Shown: positions 1-8,100 of the stretch, one piece after another
Position numbering within the stretch: the first letter of the stretch is position 1
Layout of the letters: every line of letters begins with the position of its first letter
Assembly: GCA_020402865.1 (NCBI GenBank)
Contig: JADBYT010000024.1
Span: 1 to 64,000, forward strand
DNA length: 64,000 nucleotides
From: Bacteroidota bacterium
GTDB taxonomy: Bacteria; Bacteroidota; Bacteroidia; Palsa-965
Reading direction: 5' to 3'
Translations under genes and position numbers: made by a program
Notes under the pieces: model-generated
The model's input: only the letters and a program-made list of their open reading frames with translations
Database searches by the model: none
Told to the model about the DNA's origin: nothing

Positions 1-108
1 CTTTGCAGGCAAAGCTTTACAATCAAAAATGCTTGACAGCTTTGCCTGCAAAGGAAAATGTCCGGTCGAAAAGACCGGACACTTTTGTGCTTTAATGCGG
101 AGACGGAG
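1..108. repeat. 108-bp direct repeat, copy 1
   Basis: Bases 1-108 recur at 178-285 with no difference that I can see. The unit holds a hairpin with a perfect 15-bp stem (1-15 with 39-53), a second hairpin (60-67 with 73-80), and the last bases of the tRNA-Ser gene on the minus strand. It looks like a tandem duplication of the 3' flank of a tRNA gene. The copy may extend beyond the left window edge. Confidence 0.9.
60..80 (-). terminator. hairpin terminator, duplicated copy
   Basis: The stem is GTCCGGTC/GACCGGAC with a 5-nt loop. Read on the minus strand it is followed by a short T-rich run (ATTTTCC). It lies downstream of the tRNA relic and duplicates the terminator at 237-257. Confidence 0.55.
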
Positions 109-136
109 CGATTAGCTCCGCTGATCTCGTGCCTCC
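98..136 (-). pseudogene. tRNA-Ser-derived relic
   Basis: On the minus strand this begins GGAGGC and ends GTCTCC, which can pair as an acceptor stem with one G-U pair. It contains a small GAGC-TAATC-GCTC hairpin where the T-arm would be. The 3' strand is identical to that of the intact tRNA-Ser at 275-361, but the D-arm, anticodon arm and variable arm are missing. I read it as a decayed or deleted tRNA-Ser copy left by the tandem duplication. A functional minihelix RNA is possible but unsupported. Confidence 0.45.
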
Positions 137-177
137 CATGCTGAAAATACAAAAGCCGCCGCTGCGCGTCGGTTTTC

Positions 178-285
178 CTTTGCAGGCAAAGCTTTACAAT
201 CAAAAATGCTTGACAGCTTTGCCTGCAAAGGAAAATGTCCGGTCGAAAAGACCGGACACTTTTGTGCTTTAATGCGGAGACGGAG
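178..285. repeat. 108-bp direct repeat, copy 2
   Basis: Second copy of the 1-108 unit, offset by 177 bp. It directly abuts and overlaps the 3' end of the intact minus-strand tRNA-Ser. Hairpin arms are 178-192 with 216-230, and 237-244 with 250-257. The match ends three bases into the T-arm of the tRNA, so the right breakpoint of the duplication lies inside the tRNA gene. Confidence 0.9.
237..257 (-). terminator. tRNA-Ser terminator hairpin
   Basis: An 8-bp GC-rich stem with a 5-nt loop and an ATTTTCC tail on the minus strand, 18 nt beyond the tRNA-Ser 3' end. This is the position expected for the terminator of that tRNA transcript. Confidence 0.6.
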
Positions 286-361
286 AGATTCGAACTCTCG
301 ATACGGTTTCCCGTATACACACTTTCCAGGCGTGCTCCTTAAACCACTCGGACACGTCTCC
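275..361 (-). tRNA. tRNA-Ser (anticodon GGA)
   Basis: On the minus strand the acceptor strands GGAGACG (361-355) and CGTCTCC (282-276) pair perfectly, with discriminator G at 275. The anticodon GGA (plus-strand TCC at 325-327) sits in a C-T-GGA-A-A loop. A long variable arm (ACGGGAAACCGT) and a T-arm of GAGAG-TTCGAAT-CTCTC mark a class II serine tRNA. CCA is not encoded. It reads UCC/UCU serine codons. The terminator hairpin is at 237-257. Confidence 0.95.
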
Positions 362-425
362 CGGGAACGGAGGGCAAAGATACATATTCTCGTTATTTCG
401 CCAACCTTGAGGTTTTTTTCGGGAA

Positions 426-1463
426 TTACAGCGATAATTCGCCTCTGAGCGGGGTGGTGAGTTGTGTTTTGATGGTGTCGGGCGAAAGATTCTGGCCGAG
501 CAGGAACATGAGTTTGGCCACGGCAGCTTCGGTGGTCATATCGCTGCCGCCCACTACGCCTACGCGGGCAAAAGCCGAGCTGGTTTCATAGCGGCCCTGT
601 TCAACGCGGCCGGCGGCACATTGGGTGATGTTGAGGAAGATGATGCCGCGTGCAATGGCTTCTTCAAGCGCATCGGCAAACCATTGCTGCCGGGTGGCAT
701 TGCCCGAGCCGAAGGTTTCTAAAATAACGGCTTTGAGTCCGGGCGTATGCAGCACCGCGTGTACCAGCTGCGGCGTAATGCCGGGGAAGAGTTTGAGCAC
801 GGCAATATTGGTATTCACGGCTGTGTGTACACGAAGCGGCTGTGCGGGCGGCGGCAAAAGCGCCGGTGTATTGAACTGAATATGCACACCGGCTTCGGCC
901 AGGGCGGGGTAGTTGGGCGAATGAAACGCGTCGAAATGTTCGGCGTTGTATTTGTGGGTGCGGTTGCCGCGATAGAGTTTGTATTCGAAATACACACACA
1001 CTTCGGGCACTACGGGTAAGTTATTGTGCGCGCCGGCGGCAATTTCGATGGAGGTGATGAGGTTTTCCTTGCCGTCGGTGCGGATGGTGCCGATGGGCAG
1101 CTGCGAACCGGTAAGCACCACGGGTTTGCCCAGGTTTTCGAGCAGGAAACTCAGCGCAGAGGCGGTGTACGACATGGTATCAGAGCCGTGCAGCACCACA
1201 AAACCGTCGTAATCGTTGTAACGGTTGCCGATGAGTGTGGCCAGCTCCACCCAGATGCCGGGGTGCATATCGCTTGAGTCGATGGGCTCCGGAAACGAAT
1301 AAGTATCAATGCGGATGTTGAACTTGGAGAGTTCGGGCACTTCTTCGAGCAGGCGGGCAAAGTTGAACGGTTTGAGCAGGCCGGTGTGTGTATCGCGGAT
1401 CATGCCGATGGTGCCGCCGGTATAGATGAGCAGGATGGATGCCTGTGGTTGCGCTGTGTTCAT
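426..1463 (-). CDS. ansA: L-asparaginase, type I (cytoplasmic)
   Basis: Hydrolyses L-asparagine to aspartate and ammonia. The 345-aa protein has the two family motifs: TGGTIG at residues 15-20, with the nucleophilic threonine, and HGSDTM at 92-97, with the second Thr-Asp pair. The conserved Lys lies in TDGKEN near 132. There is no signal peptide, which fits the cytoplasmic type I enzyme rather than the periplasmic type II. The length is normal for the family. It lies 9 bp downstream of tatD on the same strand and probably shares its promoter. Confidence 0.93.
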   Translation of the reverse strand: MNTAQPQASILLIYTGGTIGMIRDTHTGLLKPFNFARLLEEVPELSKFNIRIDTYSFPEPIDSSDMHPGIWVELATLIGNRYNDYDGFVVLHGSDTMSYTASALSFLLENLGKPVVLTGSQLPIGTIRTDGKENLITSIEIAAGAHNNLPVVPEVCVYFEYKLYRGNRTHKYNAEHFDAFHSPNYPALAEAGVHIQFNTPALLPPPAQPLRVHTAVNTNIAVLKLFPGITPQLVHAVLHTPGLKAVILETFGSGNATRQQWFADALEEAIARGIIFLNITQCAAGRVEQGRYETSSAFARVGVVGGSDMTTEAAVAKLMFLLGQNLSPDTIKTQLTTPLRGELSL

Positions 1464-1472
1464 GTGAGCAGT

Positions 1473-2252
1473 TTAGTGGCGATGGCCAAACAACAGTTCG
1501 GCATTTTGGGTGGTGATTCGGGAAATTTCTTCCACGGGAAGCTGATGAATATCGGCCAGCTTTTGTGCCACGTGTGCTACATAAGCCGTTTCGTTGCGTT
1601 TGCCACGATGCGGAACAGGTGGCAGATAAGGTGCATCGGTTTCGAGTACAAGATGCTGCAGGTCGATTTCGCGCACCACCGCATCAAGCCCCGAATTTTT
1701 GTAGGTAAGCACACCGCCAATGCCTAAGTAAAAGCCGCCAAGCGCAATTACTTCACGGGCTTCATTCAGTCCGTCCACAAAGCAGTGAAACACCCCCCGC
1801 AGCCTGCCGTTTTGCTTGGCGGCCACAATTTCAAAGCATTCGCGGAATGCCTGGCGCGAGTGAATGGCGATGGGCAAATCATAGTGCAGCGCCAGATCAA
1901 TGTGGCGGGCGAAAATTTCTTTCTGTAAATCGGCGTGTGTTTTGTCCCAATACAGATCAATCCCAATTTCGCCCACCGCCGCAAAACTGCGTGAAGCGAG
2001 TAAATCCTCCACGTTCTTCATCTCCGCCTCAATTGTAGCCGGATCAACTGAACAGGGATGAAGACCCATCATCGGAATGCAAAAATCAGGATGCGCATCG
2101 GCCAGTTCAAGCAACGTTTTTGTCGTTTCTCCGTCTATATGGGGTAAATAAACTTTGCTCACTCCTGCTGCACGGGCGCGCTCCAGCATGGCTTCGCGGT
2201 CATTGTTAAACGCATCCACATAAAGGTGAGCGTGGGTATCAACTAAATTCAT
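1473..2252 (-). CDS. tatD: TatD family metal-dependent hydrolase
   Basis: A 259-aa amidohydrolase-superfamily TIM barrel of the TatD DNase type. Metal-binding motifs are visible: DTHAHL at residues 5-10, GEIGIDL with Glu95, IHSRQ with His131, FHCF with His156, and LETDAPYLPP with the late Asp. Family members act as 3'-5' exonucleases or deoxyribonucleases in DNA repair and RNA turnover; the substrate here is inferred from family only. It is the first gene of a two-gene operon with ansA. A -7 box lies five bases before the ATG, so its mRNA is probably leaderless. Confidence 0.92.
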   Translation of the reverse strand: MNLVDTHAHLYVDAFNNDREAMLERARAAGVSKVYLPHIDGETTKTLLELADAHPDFCIPMMGLHPCSVDPATIEAEMKNVEDLLASRSFAAVGEIGIDLYWDKTHADLQKEIFARHIDLALHYDLPIAIHSRQAFRECFEIVAAKQNGRLRGVFHCFVDGLNEAREVIALGGFYLGIGGVLTYKNSGLDAVVREIDLQHLVLETDAPYLPPVPHRGKRNETAYVAHVAQKLADIHQLPVEEISRITTQNAELLFGHRH

Positions 2253-2257
2253 GTGTG

Positions 2258-2265
2258 CAAAAGTA
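2258..2265 (-). promoter_or_regulatory. -7 box of tatD-ansA
   Basis: The minus strand reads TACTTTTG, a match to TAnnTTTG, with 5 nt between the box and the tatD ATG at 2252. Predicted leaderless transcript. Confidence 0.55.
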
Positions 2266-2375
2266 CATTCTGGCGGTGAATCGACAATTTGTAGCTAATT
2301 ATCGTCTAAAAACTGAAAATGCCTCCCTAATTCCGTCTAATTGGCTAAAATTTCGATTGGCATGTATGTTTTTCC

Positions 2376-2383
2376 TAATTTTG
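2376..2383 (+). promoter_or_regulatory. -7 box upstream of lipoprotein 2418
   Basis: TAATTTTG matches TAnnTTTG. A TTGG at 2357-2360 is a possible -33 element, though the 15-nt spacing is short. The leader to the ATG is about 34 nt. Confidence 0.5.
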
Positions 2384-2417
2384 CCCTCGTAATACAAAAC
2401 CACCAAAACTCATAACA

Positions 2418-2876
2418 ATGAAAAAAGTATTAGCAAGCCTTGCCATCGTTGCACTTCTCGCAGGTTCGGTATCAGTAGCCGGTTGCGGTAAATACGAAGA
2501 AGGTCCCTCAATTTCTCTCCGCACCAAGAAAGCCCGTCTTGTAGGCGACTGGAAGATTGTTAAAGTGGAAGTGAATGGAACTGATCAAACCAACAGTCAG
2601 TTAGCTTTAGTTACTGATCAGAATTTTAAGTTTGAGAAAGATGGTAAATACTCTTTTGCAATTACAACAAATGTTCCCATAATTGGACTTGTTAATACTA
2701 CAAGGAGCGGATCTTGGGAGTTTGTTAGTGATAAGGAAGAAATAAAAATCACAGAAGTTGACGGTAACACTTCTTCATCAACCACAAGCACAATTCTTCG
2801 ACTCACCAACAAAGAGTTTTGGATGAAAAATGTAAGTGGTAATAACACAACAATTACACATTACGAAGCAAAATAA
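2418..2876 (+). CDS. lipocalin-like lipoprotein, paralogue 1 of 3
   Basis: A 152-aa predicted lipoprotein. The N-terminus is a lipoprotein signal ending in the lipobox VAGC (Cys at about residue 23). The mature part begins with a SLRTKKARLVGDWKI segment shared in altered form with the next two genes. The GxW motif and the alternating beta-strand pattern resemble small lipocalin-fold proteins of Bacteroidota; this is a structural guess. No catalytic motif is seen. It has its own promoter and a strong terminator, so it is probably monocistronic. The function is unknown. Confidence 0.8.
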   Translation: MKKVLASLAIVALLAGSVSVAGCGKYEEGPSISLRTKKARLVGDWKIVKVEVNGTDQTNSQLALVTDQNFKFEKDGKYSFAITTNVPIIGLVNTTRSGSWEFVSDKEEIKITEVDGNTSSSTTSTILRLTNKEFWMKNVSGNNTTITHYEAK

Positions 2877-2898
2877 TTGCAGCTTATACTGCTTCAAA

Positions 2899-2927
2899 AA
2901 CTGCTCCGTAAGGGGCAGTTTTTTTTT
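2899..2927 (+). terminator. intrinsic terminator after lipoprotein 2418
   Basis: A 9-bp stem (2899-2907 with 2912-2920, one T-G wobble), a GTAA tetraloop and an uninterrupted T run to 2927. Confidence 0.9.
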
Positions 2928-3078
2928 GCCCTGGTTGTAGTGTGCAGCGCGGTTGTGCCCGCTTGTGCAGTTTTTACAACCACTTATTAATGTGAAGTTA
3001 AGAATTGATTTATGCTGCCTTATATTTGAAATCAGATGAACATCCCCGCCCGTAAGTCGTTCATTTAATCCTTTCACA

Positions 3079-3663
3079 ATGCGTATTTTATTATTGTTCC
3101 TGTGTGTTACAGGAATTTCAATATCACATCTTTCCTGTACACGAAAGGGAGAAGGCGATCCGTTAATTTCGCTGCGTAGCCGAAAGGCCCGCCTCGACGG
3201 GAAGTGGAAAATTGTTTCCGGTAAGGGAACGTATGAAATGAGTCAGATAAACTATCCATGGATTTATGATGGTAATACACTTATCTACTCATCGTCAAGT
3301 GTACCCGATCAACGCGTTTCGCTGGTGGTGGAGTTTGGGAAAGACGGGAAATATGAATGGACAAGGGTAGAAGAAATACCCACTTCAGGAGGATTAACAA
3401 CAATAGTTGAAACCGGGAACTGGAATTTTAAGACTGGAAAAGATGATTCACGGCGCAAAGAGGAAATCGTGCTTGAGCCGGAGCATGTTTTTCCCACAAT
3501 CAATTTAGTTCAGCAGCCTCATGAACGCGTGTTTGAGTTGCATACACTCAGAAACAATAAGGTGGTGCTGAAACGTAGTTTTTTTACGTTCAATTATTTG
3601 GGATATAATCCGTCTGATCGGGTGAATACAGAGGAGTGGACGCTTGAACCTGTTAATGATTAA
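3079..3663 (+). CDS. lipocalin-like lipoprotein, paralogue 2 of 3
   Basis: A 194-aa predicted lipoprotein with a short hydrophobic signal and a lipobox ending LSC. It is followed by TRKGEGDP and then SLRSRKARLDGKWKI, the segment shared with its neighbours at 2418 and 3668. The rest is beta-strand rich with polar linkers and ends EEWTLEP, as does the next paralogue. The stop codon is 4 bp before the preferred start of the next gene, so the two are co-transcribed. The function is not recognised. Base composition is more AT-rich than the metabolic genes around it. Confidence 0.8.
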   Translation: MRILLLFLCVTGISISHLSCTRKGEGDPLISLRSRKARLDGKWKIVSGKGTYEMSQINYPWIYDGNTLIYSSSSVPDQRVSLVVEFGKDGKYEWTRVEEIPTSGGLTTIVETGNWNFKTGKDDSRRKEEIVLEPEHVFPTINLVQQPHERVFELHTLRNNKVVLKRSFFTFNYLGYNPSDRVNTEEWTLEPVND

Positions 3664-3667
3664 TACG

Positions 3668-4303
3668 ATGAAAAAAAGTTTGTTGTTTCTTCAGTTGATG
3701 GTATTTGTAATGCTTATTGCTTTACCACAATTATCATGCACCCGCAAAGGTGACGATGATCCGCTTTTGTCTCTTCGTACCCGTAAAAGCCGGGTATGTG
3801 GTAAATGGAAAATTTCCGAAGGCCGTACCCGTATGGATTATTCAGCCCGGTTTATGTCGGCAGTTTATTCGCAGTACAATGGGCAAACTGAAACTGTATT
3901 CACGCCCTATTCCAATCAGGTCATTCACGCAATTGACTACACCTTAGAGATTGAGTTTAACAGGGATAATACATTTACCTGGGTAATGAACTGGAACAGC
4001 AGTGCCGGTGTAAGTGAGAAAGGAGAATTAAAAGGACAATGGGATTTTTTGTCAAAATCCGATCATCAGAAAAATAAAGTGGAACTGATATTAACGCCCG
4101 AAAGCAATACCGGAAACTGGCTTTACAGCTATTCCTGCCCGTTTCCGGCATCACAGCAAACACCTGTATTTATACTCAGGGAATTGCGCAATGATAAAAT
4201 GGTAATACGCAGAGAATTTAATATTTCTACCGAAAGCCTTCAGGGCCCATTCACCGGGCAAACCAGTCCTTATTTTGAGGAATGGATACTGGAGCCCCGG
4301 TAA
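3668..4303 (+). CDS. lipocalin-like lipoprotein, paralogue 3 of 3
   Basis: A 211-aa predicted lipoprotein. The frame opens at 3644, but the ATG at 3668 starts a classic lipoprotein signal (MKKSLLFLQ, lipobox LSC), so 3668 is preferred. The mature protein begins TRKGDDDP followed by SLRTRKSRVCGKWKI and ends EEWILEP, which matches paralogue 2 closely and paralogue 1 more loosely. The middle carries a long loop absent from paralogue 1. The three genes are a tandem duplication family. Their role at the outer membrane or periplasmic face is unknown. Confidence 0.8.
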   Translation: MKKSLLFLQLMVFVMLIALPQLSCTRKGDDDPLLSLRTRKSRVCGKWKISEGRTRMDYSARFMSAVYSQYNGQTETVFTPYSNQVIHAIDYTLEIEFNRDNTFTWVMNWNSSAGVSEKGELKGQWDFLSKSDHQKNKVELILTPESNTGNWLYSYSCPFPASQQTPVFILRELRNDKMVIRREFNISTESLQGPFTGQTSPYFEEWILEPR

Positions 4304-4338
4304 GCCGGTTTGTATTTCGCTAAACCAAAACAGCAGCC

Positions 4339-4346
4339 TATCTTTG
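4339..4346 (+). promoter_or_regulatory. -7 box of glycosyltransferase 4354
   Basis: TATCTTTG lies 7 nt before the ATG, which suggests a nearly leaderless transcript. Confidence 0.55.
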
Positions 4347-4353
4347 GCAACGT

Positions 4354-5313
4354 ATGCCCAAAATACTGGTTGTCCGTTTCAGTTCCATTGGTGATATTGT
4401 GCTCACCACACCGGTGGTACGTGCGCTGAAGCAGCAGCTTAATGCAGAGGTGCATTACATTACCAAGAAAGGCTTTCGCGGTATTCTTGCGCACAATCCG
4501 TATATCGATAAAATCATTACCATAGAAAGCAAGGTGAGTGAAGCGGAAGCCGAGCTCCGCGCAGCGGATTATGATTTTGTGGTTGATCTGCACCACAACC
4601 TGCGTTCGATGCAGGTAAAAAGGTTAACGGGCAAGCCTTCGGGTTCGTTTCCGAAACTCAATGTGCAGAAATGGATGCTGGTGAATCTGGGTATTAACCG
4701 TATGCCGGAAATGCACATTGTCGATCGCTATTTTGAAGCGGTGAAGGCGTTGCATGTGGTAAACGACGGCAAGGGGCTTGATTACTTTATTGCCCCCGCC
4801 GATGAAGTTGATCTCAGCACCCTGCCCGATACGCATCGGCACGGCTACATTGCCGTAACGGCGGGGGCAAAGTTTGCCACCAAGCAGCTCCCTGCCGGTA
4901 AACTCATCGCCATAATTAATCTCCTCGAACTGCCTGTGGTGCTGCTTGGCGGCCCCGAAGATGCACAGCGTGGTGCCGAAATTGAACAAGCCTGCGGCAG
5001 CAAAGTATATAATGCCTGCGGCCGCTACAACCTCGGCCAGTCGGCATCACTGGTGCGGCAGGCCACACGCGTAATTGCGCACGATACCGGCCTGATGCAC
5101 ATTGCCGCCGCATTTCACAAACGCATACACTCCGTATGGGGCAACACCGTGCCCGAACTGGGCATGACGCCCTACCTGCCCGCCGAAGGCTCGGTAATTG
5201 TGCAAACTACCGGACTGCGCTGCCGCCCCTGCTCAAAAATTGGTTACGACCATTGCCCCAAAGGGCATTTCCACTGCATGAACCGCATCAGCCCCGAAGC
5301 TTTTGCCGTGTGA
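4354..5313 (+). CDS. glycosyltransferase family 9 (heptosyltransferase-like)
   Basis: A 319-aa GT-B fold protein of the ADP-heptose:LPS heptosyltransferase family. The N-terminus has the family start KILVVRFSSIGDIVLTTPV. The C-terminal nucleotide-sugar domain shows VLLGGPED near residue 195 and the HDTGLMHIAAA segment near 243, both typical of GT9. The family transfers heptose or related sugars to the lipopolysaccharide core at the inner face of the inner membrane. A cysteine-rich tail (CRPCSKIGYDHCPKGHFHC) is common in Bacteroidota members. The exact sugar and acceptor cannot be told. Confidence 0.9.
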   Translation: MPKILVVRFSSIGDIVLTTPVVRALKQQLNAEVHYITKKGFRGILAHNPYIDKIITIESKVSEAEAELRAADYDFVVDLHHNLRSMQVKRLTGKPSGSFPKLNVQKWMLVNLGINRMPEMHIVDRYFEAVKALHVVNDGKGLDYFIAPADEVDLSTLPDTHRHGYIAVTAGAKFATKQLPAGKLIAIINLLELPVVLLGGPEDAQRGAEIEQACGSKVYNACGRYNLGQSASLVRQATRVIAHDTGLMHIAAAFHKRIHSVWGNTVPELGMTPYLPAEGSVIVQTTGLRCRPCSKIGYDHCPKGHFHCMNRISPEAFAV

Positions 5314-5365
5314 GCGGCATGTTCGTTTGTATTGCGTATCTTCATTGCGCTAAACACAACCACAT

Positions 5366-7213
5366 ATGAAATTCCGTTTACTTCTTTCGCTCAGCGTCTT
5401 CAGCCTTACACTGGCTGCGCAGCAAGCATCAACCTGGCGCATTGCACCCGGCGCTACCACCACACTCGACCGCAGCGGCGCCGATTATGCGCCCGTTGTT
5501 CAATGTATTGAGCAGCCCAGCCCGGTTGCCAAAAGCGAATTGCAGCGCGTAAAAGACAGCCTCGCTGCAATGTATCCGCGCCACAACAATACAGCAGCTG
5601 CTCCGGCAAACACGCAGCGCAGCGCAGTAGTTCCGCCTGCGCCCACACTTGGTGCCACGTTTCAGGGCAACCCCTACAGCAGCAGCACGCCCTGCGATAA
5701 TGAAATTTCAATTGGCAACAACGGCCAGCTGATTTCGGTGCAAAACACCAACATTTTCCGCTACAATACCAACAACAATACGGCATACACGCTGCGCTCG
5801 CTGGCCTTCTTCTCGCAGCCGCTGCTCATTGGCGGTTCAAAGTACGATCCGAAAGTGCTGTACGACCCCGAAGCAAACCGCCACATCATGGTGTTTCTGG
5901 CCGGCTACTCATCCACGCAAACCAATATCATTGTAGCCTTTTCCAATTCCGACAGTGTAAACGGAACCTGGCACCTTTACTCGCTTCCCGGCAACCCGGT
6001 GGGCGATAATACGTGGAGCGATTACCCGATGATTTCGGTAAATCAAAACGATCTTTTCATTACCGTTAACCGCGTAATCGACAACCAGCCCTGGCAAACT
6101 GGTTTTGCCGAAACACTCATCTGGCAGGTGGGCAAATGGGACGGCTACAGCGGCGATACACTTACCTCGCAGCTTCGCCGCAACGTGCAGTATGGCGGCC
6201 GTCCGGTACGCAATATGTGTCCGGTTGAAGGCGGTAATTTTCCGCAGCAGGCAAACGAACAGTATTTCCTCTCCAACCGGAACCTCACCACCGGCAACGA
6301 TACCATTTTCCTTGTGCACCTTGTGGGCACGGCCATGGACACAGCCGTAAGCATAACCGTTACACCCATCGTGGCCGACCGTATGTATGTGGCGCCGCCC
6401 GACGCCGTGCAGCCCGGAAACGGCGGACTGCTGGCCACCAACGATGCGCGTGTGCTGGGTGCATTTATGCAAAACGGACGCATACAGTATGTGCATAATA
6501 CAATGGACACCGCCACAGGCACGGCCGGCATTATGCACGGCGTAATCAGCAACTATGCCACCACGCCGGCTATTGCAAGCACACTGATCAGCGATACGCT
6601 TGTGGAATACGGTTACCCGAATATTGCCTACGCCGGATACGATGGCAGCGACAACAACGCCATGATTATCATGCTGCGCACATCGCCCGCACTCAATCCC
6701 GGCTTTGTGGCGCTCACTACCGATGGCAACGGAGGCTACTCGCCGCAGCTGGTGGTGAAACAGGGTGTAGGCCCGTACAACGTGCTCGGCGGCGGCGAAC
6801 GCTGGGGCGATTACTCCGGCATACAACGCCGCTACGATGCGCAGGGAACCTGCTGGGTAAACGGCCTCTACGGCATGAGCAACGGCACGCACAGCACCTG
6901 GATTGCCGAACTTGGCATTTCGCCCGATGTGAACGTGAATGAAAGTGCACCGGCCACCACACCCATTTCCGTATTCCCCAATCCGTTTGCTGATCGCATT
7001 GCGGTGGAGTTTACACTGGAGCAGGCGCAAACACTGCGTTTTGAACTTTACGACATGAATGGCCGTTTGGTTGAACTCCTGCTCGAAGACAGAGTGAAGG
7101 CTGGTGTAAACCGCTTCAGCTTTTCGGCACAGCCCCTGCCTGCAGGCGTGTATCTGCTGCGTGTGGCCGGAAACAACGGCATGGTGGCCGAGTCAAAAGT
7201 AATCCGCCAATGA
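5366..7213 (+). CDS. T9SS type-A sorting domain protein, large secreted
   Basis: A 615-aa secreted protein. A Sec signal peptide (MKFRLLLSLSVFSLTLAAQQ) is followed by a low-complexity Ala/Pro/Thr/Asn stretch. A long central region (residues about 100-520) has repeated Gly/Asp/Trp-containing beta-strands suggestive of a beta-propeller. The C-terminal 80 residues are a type-A T9SS sorting domain, with PNPF near 533, LYDMNGRLV and GVYLLRV. T9SS cargo is exported across the outer membrane and anchored or released. No catalytic motif is identified. The HNH gene overlaps its last 4 bp. Confidence 0.85.
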   Translation: MKFRLLLSLSVFSLTLAAQQASTWRIAPGATTTLDRSGADYAPVVQCIEQPSPVAKSELQRVKDSLAAMYPRHNNTAAAPANTQRSAVVPPAPTLGATFQGNPYSSSTPCDNEISIGNNGQLISVQNTNIFRYNTNNNTAYTLRSLAFFSQPLLIGGSKYDPKVLYDPEANRHIMVFLAGYSSTQTNIIVAFSNSDSVNGTWHLYSLPGNPVGDNTWSDYPMISVNQNDLFITVNRVIDNQPWQTGFAETLIWQVGKWDGYSGDTLTSQLRRNVQYGGRPVRNMCPVEGGNFPQQANEQYFLSNRNLTTGNDTIFLVHLVGTAMDTAVSITVTPIVADRMYVAPPDAVQPGNGGLLATNDARVLGAFMQNGRIQYVHNTMDTATGTAGIMHGVISNYATTPAIASTLISDTLVEYGYPNIAYAGYDGSDNNAMIIMLRTSPALNPGFVALTTDGNGGYSPQLVVKQGVGPYNVLGGGERWGDYSGIQRRYDAQGTCWVNGLYGMSNGTHSTWIAELGISPDVNVNESAPATTPISVFPNPFADRIAVEFTLEQAQTLRFELYDMNGRLVELLLEDRVKAGVNRFSFSAQPLPAGVYLLRVAGNNGMVAESKVIRQ

Positions 7214-7497
7214 CCCAGACAGATACCTGTGCGCTCTGCAAACGACCGCTGGGCAGTAACTGGAATGTGCATCACCTTATTCCTAAAACCTTTGGCGGAC
7301 GCGTTACCGTGCCCATGCACCGTATTTGCCACAGCAAAATACACAGCGTGTTTACCGAGCGTGAGTTGCTGAAACAATATCATACAATTGAAGCCCTGCT
7401 TACGCACGACGCCATTGCCGGTTTTGTGAAATGGGTGCAGAACAAACACCCCGATTTTCATGCGCCTACGGCGAAGGATAAACGGAAGCGGAAGTGA
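7210..7497 (+). CDS. small HNH endonuclease-like protein
   Basis: A 95-aa protein with one HNH/zinc module: CALCKR near residue 8, VHHLIPKTFGG at about 20-30, and RICHSKIH near 38-45. This gives the CxxC, HH and CHxxIH pattern of the HNH superfamily. The C-terminus is strongly basic (KDKRKRK). HNH domains cut or nick DNA; the target here is unknown, and solo members of this size often have no assigned role. The start ATG overlaps the stop of the T9SS gene (ATGA), so they are translationally coupled. No phage or restriction genes are adjacent. Confidence 0.85.
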   Translation: MTQTDTCALCKRPLGSNWNVHHLIPKTFGGRVTVPMHRICHSKIHSVFTERELLKQYHTIEALLTHDAIAGFVKWVQNKHPDFHAPTAKDKRKRK

Positions 7498-7544
7498 GCT
7501 GATTACTGCTTATTGAAATAGACTTAACAGATCATTACATGGCC

Positions 7545-8009
7545 ATGAAAAAAATAATTCCGCTTTTTTCAATTACCCTCCTGTTCATGTATTCGTGTAA
7601 TGAACCTGATTTTGAAAAAAGAGGAACACTGTCTGCACAAAACAACAATCCGGTGCCGGCACCTGAATTGGATAAAGGTGAAGCGTTCTTGCTGCGTTTT
7701 TATACCAGCTACATTCATTTGCAGGGACAGGATGTACCACCCAAGGCTGAAACAAACAAATTACTTAACCTTTGGTGTACACCCGAACTGATTGCCAGAC
7801 TTGAGAAAGCCGAACCGGAGGCCGATCCTTTTCTGAATACACAGGATGTGGATGCCGGCTGGGCAGTAACCTTGCAGGCCAGGAAGAAATCAGCAACGGC
7901 GTATGAGGTGAGTTTTCTTACCGAGGCCGGTGGCAAACGCATAGTGGTGCCGGTAACAATTACCGAAACTGCAACCGGATATAAAATTGCATCGGTAAAC
8001 GGGTATTGA
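7545..8009 (+). CDS. DUF3828-like lipoprotein
   Basis: A 154-aa predicted lipoprotein starting MKKIIPLFSITLLFMYSC, with Cys in the lipobox; an ATG two codons earlier (7539) is the alternative. The mature part has FYTSYIHL and FLNTQDVDAGW, a pattern seen in DUF3828 domains of periplasmic or surface proteins. The final strands (VPVTITETATGYKIASV) fit a small alpha-beta fold. The function is unknown. It ends before a bidirectional terminator shared with the convergent gene at 8101. Confidence 0.75.
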   Translation: MKKIIPLFSITLLFMYSCNEPDFEKRGTLSAQNNNPVPAPELDKGEAFLLRFYTSYIHLQGQDVPPKAETNKLLNLWCTPELIARLEKAEPEADPFLNTQDVDAGWAVTLQARKKSATAYEVSFLTEAGGKRIVVPVTITETATGYKIASVNGY

Positions 8010-8040
8010 GCGGTGAGCTGTAATTTCCGACCCGCATACA

Positions 8041-8081
8041 AACCACAAAGCCATCCCGTTTTTCAGGATGGCTTTGTGGTT
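8041..8081. terminator. bidirectional terminator
   Basis: A perfect 16-bp stem (8041-8056 with 8066-8081) and a 9-nt loop between two convergent genes. Sequence on both flanks is A- or T-rich near the stem ends. Confidence 0.85.
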
Positions 8082-8100
8082 TCAGAGGGGCAATTGTAAA

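Noticed and set aside
1-285. CRISPR array
   Set aside because: There are only two long (108-bp) copies with one 69-bp gap and no short regular repeat-spacer pattern; no cas genes are in the window.
5909-7030. A 373-aa antisense ORF across the T9SS gene
   Set aside because: It lies wholly inside a well-supported plus-strand gene, contains runs of His, Cys and Arg typical of shadow frames in this composition, and matches no family.
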